This document shows positions 23,999-33,600 of a stretch of DNA of 64,000 bases, piece after piece. Source of the stretch: Dugong dugon (taxonomy: Eukaryota > Chordata > Mammalia > Sirenia > Dugongidae); contig CM057468.1 of NCBI GenBank assembly GCA_030035585.1, positions 55,734,145-55,798,144 of the forward strand, given 5' to 3'. The position numbers and the translations under genes are program-made. Position 1 is the first letter of the stretch. Every line of letters begins with the position of its first letter. The notes under the pieces are model-generated. The model worked only from the letters and a program-made list of their open reading frames with translations, had not been told where the DNA came from and made no database searches.

Positions 23999-24808
23999 CA
24001 GCCCCTCAGGAAGAAGCAAAGATGGCGCATGGAGCCAGGTGCTCGAGCGAAAGGAGGGGGAGGTGGCGAGAGGCAATAAAGAAATCAAAAGAAGCAGAAA
24101 AAGAAAGCAACATTAGCAGCCAACAAATGGCACTCAGAGAGCCAGCTAGTGCGGGCTGGTGTTTCTGGTCAAGAGACTTTCCATGGGAAGCAGAGGGGGC
24201 CGAGTGTGGGTAAAGAAGGGTAGAGAGTGGGAAAACATATATCACAAATTACCAGTGCTCTGCAGCCCCTCAGGAAGAAGCAAAGATGGCGCACGGAGCC
24301 AGGTTCTCAAGCGAAAGCAGGGGGAGGTGGCGAGAGGAAATAAAGAAATCAAAAGAAGCAGAAAAAAAAAAAGCAACACTAGCAGCCAACAAATGGCACT
24401 CAGAGAGCCGGCTAGTGTGGGCTGGTGTTTCTGGACAAGAGACTGTGTCCGTGGGAAGCAGAGGGGGCCGAGTGTGGGTGAAGAAGGGTAGAGAGTGGGA
24501 AAGCATATATCACAAGTTACCAGAGCTCTTCAGCCCCTCAGGAAGAAGCAAAGATGGCACATGGAGCGAGGTACTCAAGCAAAAGGAGGGGTAGGTGGCA
24601 AGAGGCAGGGAAGAAATCAAAAGAAGTGGAAAAAAGCAACACCATCAGCCAGCAAATGGCACTCAGAGAGCCGCCTGTTCGGGTGTGTGGAATCCAAGCA
24701 GCCGGTGTTTCCCGGTCAAGAGACTGTGGCCGTGGGAAGCAGAGGAGGCCGAGTCGGGGTGAAGAAGGGTGGGGGGTGGGAAAGCGTATATCGCAAATTA
24801 CCAGTTGT
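23999..24808 (-). promoter_or_regulatory. Three tandem L1 promoter monomers
   Basis: The phrase 'cagcccctcaggaagaagca' recurs at 23999, 24263 and 24531, giving periods of 264 and 268 bp. Each unit also contains 'gaggtggcgagaggcaataa'-type text and a 'gcagagggggccgagtgtgg' block. The third unit runs into the unique 5' head at about 24808. These units are homologous to 61183-61980 and 5531-5825. Function as internal promoter is inferred by analogy with mouse L1 monomers. Confidence 0.85.
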
Positions 24809-24986
24809 TTTGTCTCCCACTGGACGCTCCGTGAGGCTGCTTTCTTGTACCCCCTGTTTGCTGGTCTCCGATAGGAGTCCAAGGTGGAGGATCCGGACTG
24901 CGTTAGCCGGTAGGGGACCTCTGCATGAATCTCTCCTTGCTCTCTGTTCTCTGTCAGTTTTCTCACTCCATTTGGTGCTTGCCTGA
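24495..24986 (+). other. Antisense open frame in L1 5' UTR (163 codons)
   Basis: Antisense to the L1. The C-terminal half (GGGWESVYRKLPVVLSPTG, LLVSDRSPRW, SLLALCSLSVFSLHLVL) recurs in the antisense frames of the L1s at 60953-61549 and 5292-5600, all three ending at the corresponding stop codon. It crosses the last monomer and the 5' head. There is no proof of translation. Placement recalls primate L1 ORF0, an antisense 5' UTR frame, but I see no sequence similarity to it. It may simply be stop-poor GC-rich DNA. Confidence 0.35.
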
Positions 24987-25122
24987 GTTCTTTATCTCTT
25001 CATTTGATGTTTTAGGGTTTCAGGATTGTTGTTTTCTCTGTTCGGCTTAGTTTTTCGGATCTGTGCCATGGAAGGATGGCGTGGTGTTTCTGCCTAGAAC
25101 ACCATTTTGCTGGAACTCTCTG

Positions 25123-25131
25123 TACAATAAT
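25123..25131. repeat. L1 target-site duplication, right copy
   Basis: tacaataat, matching 16506-16514. It follows the L1 5' end without extra bases that I can distinguish. Confidence 0.65.
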
Positions 25132-25264
25132 TTTTGATGGTGCAGTAATATTTGCTTGTCTTTAATATGTGGAAATCCAGTGAATCTTGGGTTTTAGACA
25201 TTTCCTCCTTAAAAAAGAAAAGAAAATTGATTCAATCAGGGACCAGGGGGCACTAACAAACTGA

Positions 25265-25632
25265 GTTCATTTTAATTTACATTTCTTGATTGGGAATTTC
25301 CTAGAAATATAATGCAAGCCACAAATGCAAACCACATATGTAATTTAAAATTTTCTAGAAGACACATTAAAAAGAACTAAAAAAGAACAGGTGAAATTAA
25401 TTTTAATAATATATTTTGTTTTACCCAGTGTATCCAAAACATTATTAATTCAACATGTAATCAATATAGAAAGTACTGAGATACTTTCCATTCTTTTTAT
25501 TCATACAAAGTCTTCAAAATTTGGTATGTATTTTACACATACAGCAGAATTCAACCAGCCATATTTTAAGTGCTCAATAGCCAGATGTGATTAGTGGCTA
25601 TTACATTGGACAATGCAGTCCTAATAGCACAA
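25265..25632. repeat. Ancient interspersed repeat, hAT-like MER (family not named)
   Basis: The words 'aaccacatatgtaatttaaa', 'acaggtgaaattaattttaa', 'caacatgtaatcaatataga', 'aagtgctcaatagccagatg' and 'ggctattacattggacaatg' are ones I recall from a common non-autonomous mammalian DNA-transposon-like repeat, but I cannot name the family confidently. It has no coding capacity. Confidence 0.5.
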
Positions 25633-25666
25633 GTGGTATAAATCTGAATTCCAGTTATATGGCCTA

Positions 25667-25866
25667 GGAGCCCTGATGGTGCAGTGGTTAAGAGCTTGGC
25701 TGCTAACCAAAAGGTCAGCAGTTCAAATTCACCAGCCTCTCCCTGGAAATCCTGTGGGGCAGTTCTACTCTGTCCTGTAGGGTCACTATGAGTCAGAATT
25801 GACTCGATGTCAACAGGTTTGGGGTTGGTTGTTTTTTTGTTTTTGTTTTTGTTTTTGTTTTTGGCG
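25667..25866 (+). repeat. AfroSINE, young, with TSD
   Basis: Complete copy. It starts 'ggagccctgatggtgcagtg', has an A-box-like 'gtggttaagagcttggctgc', B-box 'agttcaaattcacc', body 'ggcagttctactctgtcctg' and tail 'gagtcagaattgactcgatg', then a (gttttt)n 3' tract to 25863. The 9-bp direct repeat tatggccta at 25658-25666 and 25867-25875 flanks it. Among the best-preserved copies in the window. Confidence 0.95.
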
Positions 25867-25875
25867 TATGGCCTA

Positions 25876-26325
25876 CACCTAAAAATTATCAGGGAAATCT
25901 ATTATTTTTAGTATTTTTTCACCCAGTGACATAACTGACACTAGAGGATTCCTTGTCAACTCTGTTTACCATCAGACCAGATCCCAGCTTTGCACAGAGG
26001 CTTTTATTTCATCTAGGATCCTATATTGATACCTGAGACTTTGGTTCACCTCCTTATGTTGCATGGTCCCAGCCATTGTCTCTTGCTCACTGGATGGCTG
26101 TGAATCCTCAAAAATGTATGTTCCTGATATTTGCATTTTCTTTAAGGGCAATTCAGTTTTGAGGGTTTTTTTGTTTTTTGTTTTTTGTTTTTGTGAAAGG
26201 GTGTTGATTTTGTTTTTTACATTCAGAATACTTTTTAATATCATTCATATGCATATTTGTTTTATTGGCCCTTTAAAATTTTCCTAACTTTATTATAAGC
26301 TCAGCAATACATTTTTGAGTATGTC
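25876..26325. other. No recognisable feature
   Basis: Includes a (GTTTTTT)n-like tract at about 26163-26195. Frames of 74-90 codons on either strand here have no motif. Confidence 0.55.
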
Positions 26326-26341
26326 TATCATAAATTTTCTA

Positions 26342-26523
26342 ACATCTCTTTATGCAAACAGTTAAAATACTGGGCTGCTAAGCAAAACTTTGGGGGTTCC
26401 AGTCCACTTAGAAGTGGCTAGGAAGACAAGCCTGGTGATCTACTTCTAAAATATCAGCCATTGAAAACCTTATGGAGCACAGGTCTCCATGAATTGGAAC
26501 CAACTCGATGGCCAATGTTTATT
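26342..26523 (+). repeat. AfroSINE with 16-bp TSD
   Basis: Flanked by tatcataaattttcta at 26326-26341 and 26524-26539. The head is decayed (ttaaaatactgggctgctaa) and the body reads 'gcctggtgatctacttctaa', 'ccattgaaaaccttatggag', ending 'gaattggaaccaactcgatg'. This is the body subtype whose central text also occurs in the RTE 5' UTR at about 41960-42000. Confidence 0.95.
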
Positions 26524-26539
26524 TATCATAAATTTTCTA

Positions 26540-27080
26540 TAATCTAGGTATTTTACAGTGGGTAGGCTTTTCTGAATTTTAAATTTAACACAGAAAGAAT
26601 GAGAAATCTCAGTAGATTATTTTTGATAATGACAAAGATATTCTCATTTTCCCAGGTTTAGGTCTCCCAGGCTTAAACCTTTCAAATCATCTTGATTCTG
26701 TATCTTGTTGCTGTGTCCAATCAGTCATCGAAACTTTATTGCTACTTCCTGGCATGCCAAATAGGTCATGTGTTCTCAACCTTGGCTGTTTATCAGGATT
26801 AACTCTGGGGTCCAAGTCCTTTCCCCAGAGTTTCTTACTCCTTACATCCATAGATTATTGTGATATGCAAAATGTAAGGATAATTTTGGTAGGTATTTAA
26901 TAAATCCATATTGAAGTTAAGCATCAATGGCTCAAGCATTTGTCTCTGCCTTTCATTTCTCGTTGCTGCTTATTAGTCCAGTAGTGGGCCCCTTAGACAA
27001 TAATGATGGCAATATCATAAACATGGGCATCCCTACCTCTAGTGTTTTTCAATTATTTCTGTAAGTTAATGTTAGAATTA
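26540..27080. other. No recognisable feature
   Basis: Unique-looking sequence. No gene or assignable repeat. Confidence 0.55.
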
Positions 27081-27265
27081 ACTTCCTCAAATATCCCTAC
27101 CACCATACCACCTCTCTGCTTAGATATATTTTCACCTTCCATAGGTTGCAAAGCCCTTAATAACTGACCCCAACATTTGACAATAATTTCTTATTTCTCA
27201 CCTAGGAAAAGTTTGCCCGCCTGCTGATTTTTCATTCAACATCCAAAAGCTTACCTTTTCATTCT
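27081..27265 (+). repeat. L2 fragment (probable)
   Basis: 'attttcaccttccataggtt' followed by 'gcaaagcccttaataactga' resembles the L2 3' region ('..aaggcccttcacaatctggcccc..'). Weak and decayed. Confidence 0.4.
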
Positions 27266-27284
27266 TGCCTTTATAACTTTGCTT

Positions 27285-27480
27285 GTGAGACAGAAGATTT
27301 GAGTTCAAGTCCCAAATCTGCCACTTGCCATTGTATGAACTTAAAAAAATCATTTAACTTTGCTTAGATGATTTATTCATCTGTAAAATGGGAATAGAAA
27401 TTCTTAACTTCCTTGCTTTCAGAATTATGAAGATAAAATGAAATCAAGTATACGGATGTACTTTGGAAATATAAGGCACT
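27285..27480 (+). repeat. MIR
   Basis: Recognisable by 'gatttgagttcaagtcccaa', 'atctgccacttgccattgta', 'tcatctgtaaaatgggaata' and 'aattatgaagataaaatgaa'. Confidence 0.8.
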
Positions 27481-27490
27481 AAAACATATT

Positions 27491-27692
27491 GGAGTCCCTG
27501 ATGGTGTAAATGGTTAAGTGCTTGACTACTGGCAAAAAGGTTGGTGGTTTGAACCCACCCAGGCAGCTTGGAAGACAGGCCTGGTTATCTGCTTCCCAAA
27601 AGGTCACAGCTTTGAAAACTCCATGGAGCAGTTCTACTCTGCCCACCTGTGTCATCATGTGTTGGAATTGACTTGACAGCAAATAACAACAA
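27491..27692 (+). repeat. AfroSINE
   Basis: Sense copy beginning 'ggagtccctgatggtgtaaa' with 'ggtttgaacccacccaggca', 'ggcctggttatctgcttccc', 'tggagcagttctactctgcc' and tail 'gttggaattgacttgacagc' plus aac-rich end. It sits just 3' of a MIR. Confidence 0.93.
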
Positions 27693-27699
27693 TACAAAC

Positions 27700-27965
27700 T
27701 CTTTTTCAAGATGCTTTATCCCTATTTTAACCTTGCTTTCTAATTCCTCTCTCATTCAAGGCCCAGGTGGGTTTTACAAAGATCCTAGCAGTCATTTTTT
27801 GTTTTCTGTTTATGTCACTTATGAGGTCCTCTGTTTACCAATACATTTATGTAAGCTTCAACTGTTAAAAAAAGTGACTGATTTCTAAAATCATTTTCAA
27901 TTTTTAGACATACCACTTGTATTCTTACCTAGACTATAAATGTCTTAATGTAGTGAATTTCATCC
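27700..27965 (+). repeat. Possible L2 fragment
   Basis: 'cattcaaggcccaggtgggt' and later 'ctagactataaatgtcttaa' are L2-like ('attcaaggcccagctcaaat', '..agactgtaagctcc'). Low certainty; together with 27081-27265 it could be one L2 split by the MIR/AfroSINE. Confidence 0.35.
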
Positions 27966-28515
27966 TATACCCCCGGCTGAAAACTACATATAACAAGTGC
28001 CCAACATTTGATGGCTTCATTGATTTTCTTCTGAACAGTTTCCATTAGACTTTCCCATAACAAGCAGTAGAATTTATGTCAACGTTCCAACTGCAGGTGG
28101 CACTGACTGACTTAATTTGTCAGTTCTGTTCTTGGTTATTCTTTCTTAACCTGGAAGTGAGCAGAACACTACACATTATGAATCATGCTGAAGAAAAAGC
28201 CTGAATCATGGTTCCTTTGAGGGAGCGGTTTCATGTGGGAAACTATTTTCTCTTTTTATCTATTGTGCTCTTAGGAGTCCAGCCAGGACCACATCTGTTC
28301 AGTTTATTTGATGTATCTTAGTGTCTAGCATGGAGGCTTGAACATGTAGACATTCGGTAAAGGCCATGGTCATGATGGTTGTGGCTATTGTCATTAGGGT
28401 AGTTATGATGGCTATTCAAAAATGATTTGACCCTGTGGCTTCATGGTAAGATATGCTTCATTTCTAGTTTTCTCTCTTTTAATCAAAACCTTGTATGAAC
28501 TACATTTATTTAACC
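27966..28515. other. No recognisable feature
   Basis: No gene or assignable repeat. Confidence 0.55.
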
Positions 28516-28519
28516 TTTC

Positions 28520-28712
28520 AGAGAATCATAGGAAGGAATCATAGAGGTCACCTAATCCTTATAACTTATTTTACATGGGAAAAATTTGAAGAACAGGAAG
28601 GTTTAACTTCCTCAGTACAGTCTAGTTAGTTCCATATCTAGGGCTAAAGACAAGGTCTTCTGACCCTAAATGCAGTGCTATTTCCACTTTACTAGAACAA
28701 TAAGTTGCTTTT
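28520..28712 (-). repeat. MIR3-like SINE relic
   Basis: The order 'gagaatcataggaaggaatc', 'agaggtcacctaatccttat', 'acatgggaaaaatttgaaga' and 'aaggtcttctgaccctaaat' followed by 'gcagtgctatttccacttta' matches an ancient MIR-class element in the antisense direction. Confidence 0.6.
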
Positions 28713-29860
28713 ACTATTACAAAGTGATCATTATTAAAATCTTGCTTTAGAATTATGCTTTAGAGTTCACAATGGAATACAAAGAATAGAGAAACTGATA
28801 ATAACTTGACGTATTCCTTCCCAGTTTGGAGATTTTGACAGAATGGTTGGGCCCATCCCATTTTTATCAGACATTTATTAAATAGTAATAAAATCCGGAG
28901 CTAAGAGAATACAACAGCAGCCAATTTCAACCTCAGGTGACAAAGGAAACTGACAGCGTTAAAGTGAATAAAAACCTCAGGATATGTGTTAATATTGGCT
29001 TTGGGGAATTACAAAGTTGGAGACTTTACCTCCCTGGCGAGATAACCAGTGTTGAAAGCAAATCTCCTTTATAGTGATCGAGGTATCAGTTTCTACTGGG
29101 GTTCAGGGAAAGGATTGGGGATTTCATAATACACACTATCATGTGTGTTCTGACATTAATGATTTTCATCGGCTGAGGTAAATAGAAGGCAGTATAAGAT
29201 GAAAATCCTATACATCCCAAAGTAGACTTGATGCTAAATGCAGCTACTGCAATAAACCTCAAAAGACATTTGTTCATTAGGTTAATTTTATAGCCAAATG
29301 TTTTATTTCATAATTCTGGAAGTCAACCAATTCCCCGTTCCCTCACTATGTTTCAACGCTGAATAAATACAATGCTGGACTTGGCCTGCTGAAAACGACC
29401 TGCTATCACTCATGCAGGCAAAGCCATGGATTCTGAATTGATTTGGTCCTCCTTCTGGATTGTGGTAGGGAAAATAAACGCACATGGTGACTTATGACTG
29501 TTTCTTCAGGTGACTTGCACCTTGGCTGACTTGATTTGTGCAAATGGGACCACAGAGAGACCTTCATCTGCTTCCCAGCAACCAAAGGTCAGGCTATTTT
29601 CATGCTTCTCTGTCTCATTTTCCTTCCTTCTGGGACTGGCCCTGTACTTACAGGCCTTATATTATTGTCACACCTACTTTTTTAAACCTATTTTCCCTTT
29701 GTGATTAATTGCAGGTCTCTCTTAAGTTTACAATAAACCTATTTAATTATTTTACAAAAGAAGAATTCTTAGATGAAGGCTTCTCTTTCTTTCCCCTCAG
29801 TGTCAGCCAAGCTGAACTCCTTGCTATTCTCCAAACATACAAGGTTCCTTTAACTTTCTG
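28713..29860. other. No recognisable feature
   Basis: Sequence less AT-rich than average for the window. Short frames (60-67 codons) carry no recognisable domain. I see no convincing exon with paired splice signals. Confidence 0.5.
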
Positions 29861-29864
29861 TGCC

Positions 29865-30387
29865 GTTTTGTATGCTGCTTCATTGCCTACAATGTCCATT
29901 TTTTCCTTCTGAGCCTAGATCGTTTCTATGTGATTTTAATGAATTTGACCCTTTAAGGCTTCACTTAGCTATCCATTGCTCCAGAAAACCTTCCCTGACC
30001 TGTTTGGTCTGGATTAGGTGCACCTACGTGGTGGTGGTGGTGTTAGATGCCGTCAAGTGGCTTCCGACTCAAAGCGACCCTATATATGGACAGAACGAAA
30101 CACTGCCTGGTCCTGTACAATGCTCACAATCTTTGTTATCCTTGAGCCGATTGTTGCAGACATTGTGCCAATCCCCTACGTAGTATTTCCAAACTAAATA
30201 CTATCTTGGCTCATCATTCTACTCCTCACACGTATTTTTATTGCCATTTTATTGTCTCCCTGCACCCCACAACGCCCCACATACTAACTCAGTAATCACT
30301 GGCTTTTTTGTCTTTCTGTTACCTGTGCCAAGCATTGTGCCCGACACACAGTAGGTTCACAATACACGAGATCTGAATAAACGGATG
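29865..30387 (+). repeat. L2 3' end, split by an RTE insertion
   Basis: Left part contains 'ccagaaaaccttccctgacc' (29980-29999). The right part ends with the L2 terminus-like 'gccaagcattgtgcccgaca' and 'cacagtaggttcacaataca' ... 'gaataaacgg'. A short RTE (30030-30174) lies between the two. Confidence 0.7.
30030..30174 (-). mobile_element. RTE LINE, extreme 3' end only, with short TSD
   Basis: About 145 bp of RTE 3' UTR: a (gtg)n tail, 'gatgccgtcaagtggcttcc', 'acagaacgaaacactgcctg', 'ttgagccgattgttgcagac'. The direct repeat cctacgt at 30023-30029 and 30175-30181 flanks it, so it is a heavily 5'-truncated insertion. Confidence 0.85.
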
Positions 30388-30439
30388 ACTGTTTGGAACA
30401 AGAGTTAACTTCCTAGACTGTTAATTTCAAACCTGCGTT

Positions 30440-30600
30440 TTATGGACTATAGCTATGTGGCATAGATGGAAGAAAATTAGATTTAGAATTAGAAGACATG
30501 TAGTTTGGTGCTAGCTCTAATTAGTCACTAACTGTATGAACTAGACAAGGACTTTAGCTTCCCTTTGTTTCAATTTACTCCTCTGTAAAATAAATCTGTA
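30440..30600 (+). repeat. MIR (decayed)
   Basis: 'ggtgctagctctaattagtc', 'actaactgtatgaactagac' and 'tactcctctgtaaaataaat' follow the MIR core order. Confidence 0.55.
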
Positions 30601-30605
30601 TTTCA

Positions 30606-30676
30606 ATTACATTTTTATTGAAGATCTTTTTCCACCTTTCATGTTTTGAACATTTTCCTTTACCTGCTAATTGATT
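30606..30676. repeat. Local diverged duplicate, copy 1
   Basis: 'ttttattgaagatctttttc cacctttcatg' and 'ttacctgctaat' are matched by the sequence at 31713-31783 in the same orientation. Identity is about 75-80% by eye. Confidence 0.55.
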
Positions 30677-31015
30677 GCTAATGATAAAAACAATTCTTAG
30701 CGAAAGATTTTTTTTTTTTTCCCTATGTAAAAGACAATGAAGTGGCCTGGCAGCATTTAGTCAACTGAATATGTGAAGCCTCTAATAACGTACTCATCCT
30801 AGTATACTATGCTCATACATCTTTAAAAAATCAGAGGTAAGCTGATACATAAATGTTCAAATAAATGAATGTCCTCATCTTGACAAAATCTATTTGGTGG
30901 AGAGCATAAGTTCAGATGGCAACATGTTAGAGAAAACAAGTAATGACTCAGGATGATTGCGGGAAAGGGTGCTGTAGGAAAGGACTTTTACAACTTTTTA
31001 AGGGATACAGACCAG
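30677..31015. other. No recognisable feature
   Basis: AT-rich with a poly(T) tract at about 30709-30720. Confidence 0.5.
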
Positions 31016-31017
31016 CA

Positions 31018-31190
31018 AAGAGTAAAAGAATTTTAGAGCCAAATGGGTTCTTAGAGTCAACTATTTCCTTTTATTTAAAACAGGTTCATTTGAACTTTGA
31101 TGCACTGTAGCCAAATCAAAAGATTCCCAGGGTCCTGCCTGAAAATTCAGGATCCTCGGTCTGGTGCTCTTTCCACCGTAATATCTGACC
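31018..31190 (-). repeat. MIR3-like SINE relic
   Basis: 'agagccaaatgggttcttag', 'caggatcctcggtctggtgc' and 'tctttccaccgtaatatctg' fit the antisense MIR3-type element. Diverged. Confidence 0.45.
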
Positions 31191-31965
31191 TCCTCGGCTA
31201 CAAGCCAGTAGTGACAGGGAAGACTAGCTTCAAGGACAGACAGAAAATGATAGGGGGGTCAAAGGCCCTGAGGGGCATATGCAGACTCAACATGCCAGTC
31301 AGCTATTTTAGACAAAATGCATATATTTCAAAATTATGGCAGATATTTCAAATGGTACATTTAATATATATATCTGCTTTTATTTTTTTCTGCCCAGCTT
31401 CACTTTCTTTGAGAAGAACACCCCAGTTTTCCTCAATGAACTCTTTCTTCTTCCAGACTTTGAATCCTTGTGATTTTAATGGATCTGACTCCACATCTTG
31501 ATCTGGAAACAACTTTGTTGCTGAACTGTTTATTTCTAAATTGCTTGCCCCACAGTCTTTGGAATTTGTAGAGTAAACCTTACAAAGTAGATAATATAAT
31601 GTTCTCCTATCTAAACTTTGGAAGTTCTGAGATTTGACCTACTGAAAATTATCTATTCTGTAGCTGATCAAGTAGTCATACTTAGATCCTGGACATATTC
31701 ATACTACATTTCAATTAAATTTTTATTGAAGCATTTTTCCACCTTTGATGTTATGAGTCTTTTCTGCACCTGCTAAGATCATCTATAACATATTTAAACT
31801 GCATTCTCAACGCCTCTAAATGAATAGTTTTTGTCACTAGATTTCTGCTAGAACCATTCCATCCAGCTTTTTATGGCCTACACTTCATATTATCAATGGT
31901 TTAACAGTCTGATTTTCCTGTTACTCAAGTCTGACTTTTGAACAGTCTCTCTTTATTTTACTGAA
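31191..31965. other. Mostly unassigned
   Basis: Holds a second copy of a local ~70-bp repeat (31713-31783, see 30606-30676). A 134-codon frame at 31097-31501 (+) overlaps a MIR3-like relic and has no domain. Confidence 0.45.
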
Positions 31966-32416
31966 AAGTGTTGGCTCTGCAGATGGGCACCTTGGATTTG
32001 AATGATGGCTGCACCACACGTTGGGTACATGACCTGGGGAAAGCTGCTTGATATCCCTAAGCATCACTTTTCTCATCTACAAAATATAATAATTTGAATC
32101 TACCTCATGTGATTGTTGTAGGTACTAGTGTAGATATTGTACGCAATATGTTTGACAAAGTTCATGGTATTTAGTAAACACTGTATATAAATATTAACCC
32201 GTAACCACTGAATCGACGTCAACTCGTAGAGACCCTACAGGACAGAGTAGAACTGCCCCATAGAGTTTCCAAGGCTGTAATCTTTACAGAAGCAGATTGC
32301 CACATCTTTCTTCTGCAGAGCGGCTCGTGGGTTCAAACAGCTGGTGAGCAGCCGAACGCTTAAAAACTGCACCACCAGGGCTCCTTTGTAAATATTAGTT
32401 ATTATTATTATTATTC
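31966..32416 (+). repeat. MIR, split by an AfroSINE
   Basis: Left part 31966-32196: 'tttgaatgatggctgcacca', 'gggtacatgacctggggaaa', 'tctcatctacaaaatataat'. Right part 32398-32416: the terminal (att)n of MIR, 'ttattattattattatt'. The AfroSINE and its TSD lie between. Confidence 0.8.
32197..32388 (-). repeat. AfroSINE inserted in a MIR, with TSD
   Basis: Antisense copy of the long-body subtype: 'gaccctacaggacagagtag', 'ggctgtaatctttacagaag', 'gcggctcgtgggttcaaaca', 'ctgcaccaccagggctcc'. The target repeat taaatatta occurs at 32188-32196 and 32389-32397. Confidence 0.95.
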
Positions 32417-32579
32417 CAAAGCAACCACTCTGTACATCCTTTTCCTTATATTTGTTCCACCTTTCTTTCAACTTTTATATACTTTATATAGCATCATTCA
32501 GTATTTTGATGACTGAAGACTTTCACCATCTGGCTTAAGGAAAGATTGAAGGACTGAGAGTTTACACATTCTACTATCC

Positions 32580-32760
32580 ACAGGTCCTAGCATAGGATCT
32601 GGCACTCAGAAGAAGGGGAGCGAGTGGTAAAGCAGATAGAAGCAGTCATGCATGCATGCCAGCAGTCAGCAAATGGTTACTGAGTTCTTACTATGTGCCA
32701 AGCACTGGGTTTGATGCTAGAGTCTAATGGAAGGAAATAATTTTAACCAAATAATCTATA
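32580..32760 (-). repeat. L2/MIR-class fragment
   Basis: 'atggttactgagttcttact' 'atgtgccaagcactgggttt' (32673-32712) is the antisense-type terminus typical of L2. The boundaries are uncertain. Confidence 0.5.
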
Positions 32761-33340
32761 AACAAACCCTCTCCATGTAGCACAGGAGCAGCAGCCCTGT
32801 TTCAGGTCAATTCCACCTTCCCTGCAACTTCCTTGACCTGACAATAGCCACCTTTATCAGCCTGGGATCAGTCAGTAAAACAGGGCTACTCTAATAACGT
32901 GAGAAAAAAAGATTTCACTCAGAAATTAGGCTTTACATGGATGTTTGGAAGAGCTGGGGAGGGGAGGTATCGAGTTGCCTTGGAGAGCCAGGGAAGCTGA
33001 TGCTGGAAAGTCAGGGAGGCTGGAGAGGCGGTCACTGAAGATTTCTGCAGTCTGCAGCAATGATGCCCTGCTTCTCAGGTACTCCCTGAGAAGCTGCTGT
33101 GGCTCTCATGCCGGCCTACAACTCTGGTTGCAGCCACCTCCAGAGAAAACGGCATAGATTATTTTTCACAGTCCAAATCTCATGAAACTTCCTCTGAATG
33201 GAAATTTCTACCTGGAACTCAGCAAGCAAGGGGAATTTGGGAAACATAATTTCCAGGAGCTTAGAAGGGTGCGGTCATGAGCCTGGTTTGGCAGCAGATA
33301 ATGAGTCCAGCATTCTTACGCTGTTACAGATGATAGCATG
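32761..33340. other. No recognisable feature
   Basis: Relatively GC-rich for the window around 32945-33150, with a 70-codon frame lacking motifs. No CpG cluster. Confidence 0.5.
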
Positions 33341-33344
33341 TTGG

Positions 33345-33600
33345 CTGACATTTATTGATGGCCCACTCCCTCCATACCCAGGACTTGGTATATTACAAGT
33401 TCTCTCACTGAAGTCTTACAATGACCCTGGGGTATGACAGATGGTGGGGAGTAAAGTAAGAAGGTGGGGGAGAAAGCTTTATGTTTTACATTTCACAGGT
33501 AAGAAAATTGAAGCTCATGGTTCCACAGCTGTAGTAATGGTGGGGCGGGAATTCAAATCCAAATCTTTCTGGAAAGAGGGTCCAATTTCTGAACTGTCAC
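33345..33600 (-). repeat. MIR (decayed)
   Basis: 'catttcacaggtaagaaaat', 'tgaagctcatggttccacag', 'gcgggaattcaaatccaaat' correspond to the antisense MIR core and B-box. Confidence 0.6.

Larger units (their letters stand above)
16515..25122 (-). mobile_element. Near full-length lineage-specific L1 (about 8.6 kb)
   Basis: Reverse-strand L1 with all parts in order. 5' UTR with three promoter monomers (22954-25122), ORF1 (about 22050-22953), inter-ORF spacer (about 21495-22049), ORF2 (17676-21494), 3' UTR (16515-17675) and a terminal A-tract seen as T's at 16516-16524. A 9-bp repeat flanks it. The 5' end text near 25085-25115 corresponds to 60840-60870 and 5190-5200 of the other copies. Both ORFs carry nonsense or frameshift changes, so this copy cannot make intact proteins. 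At 8.6 kb it is longer than the usual 6-7 kb for mammalian L1, owing to the long 5' UTR and a duplicated 3' end. Confidence 0.93.
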
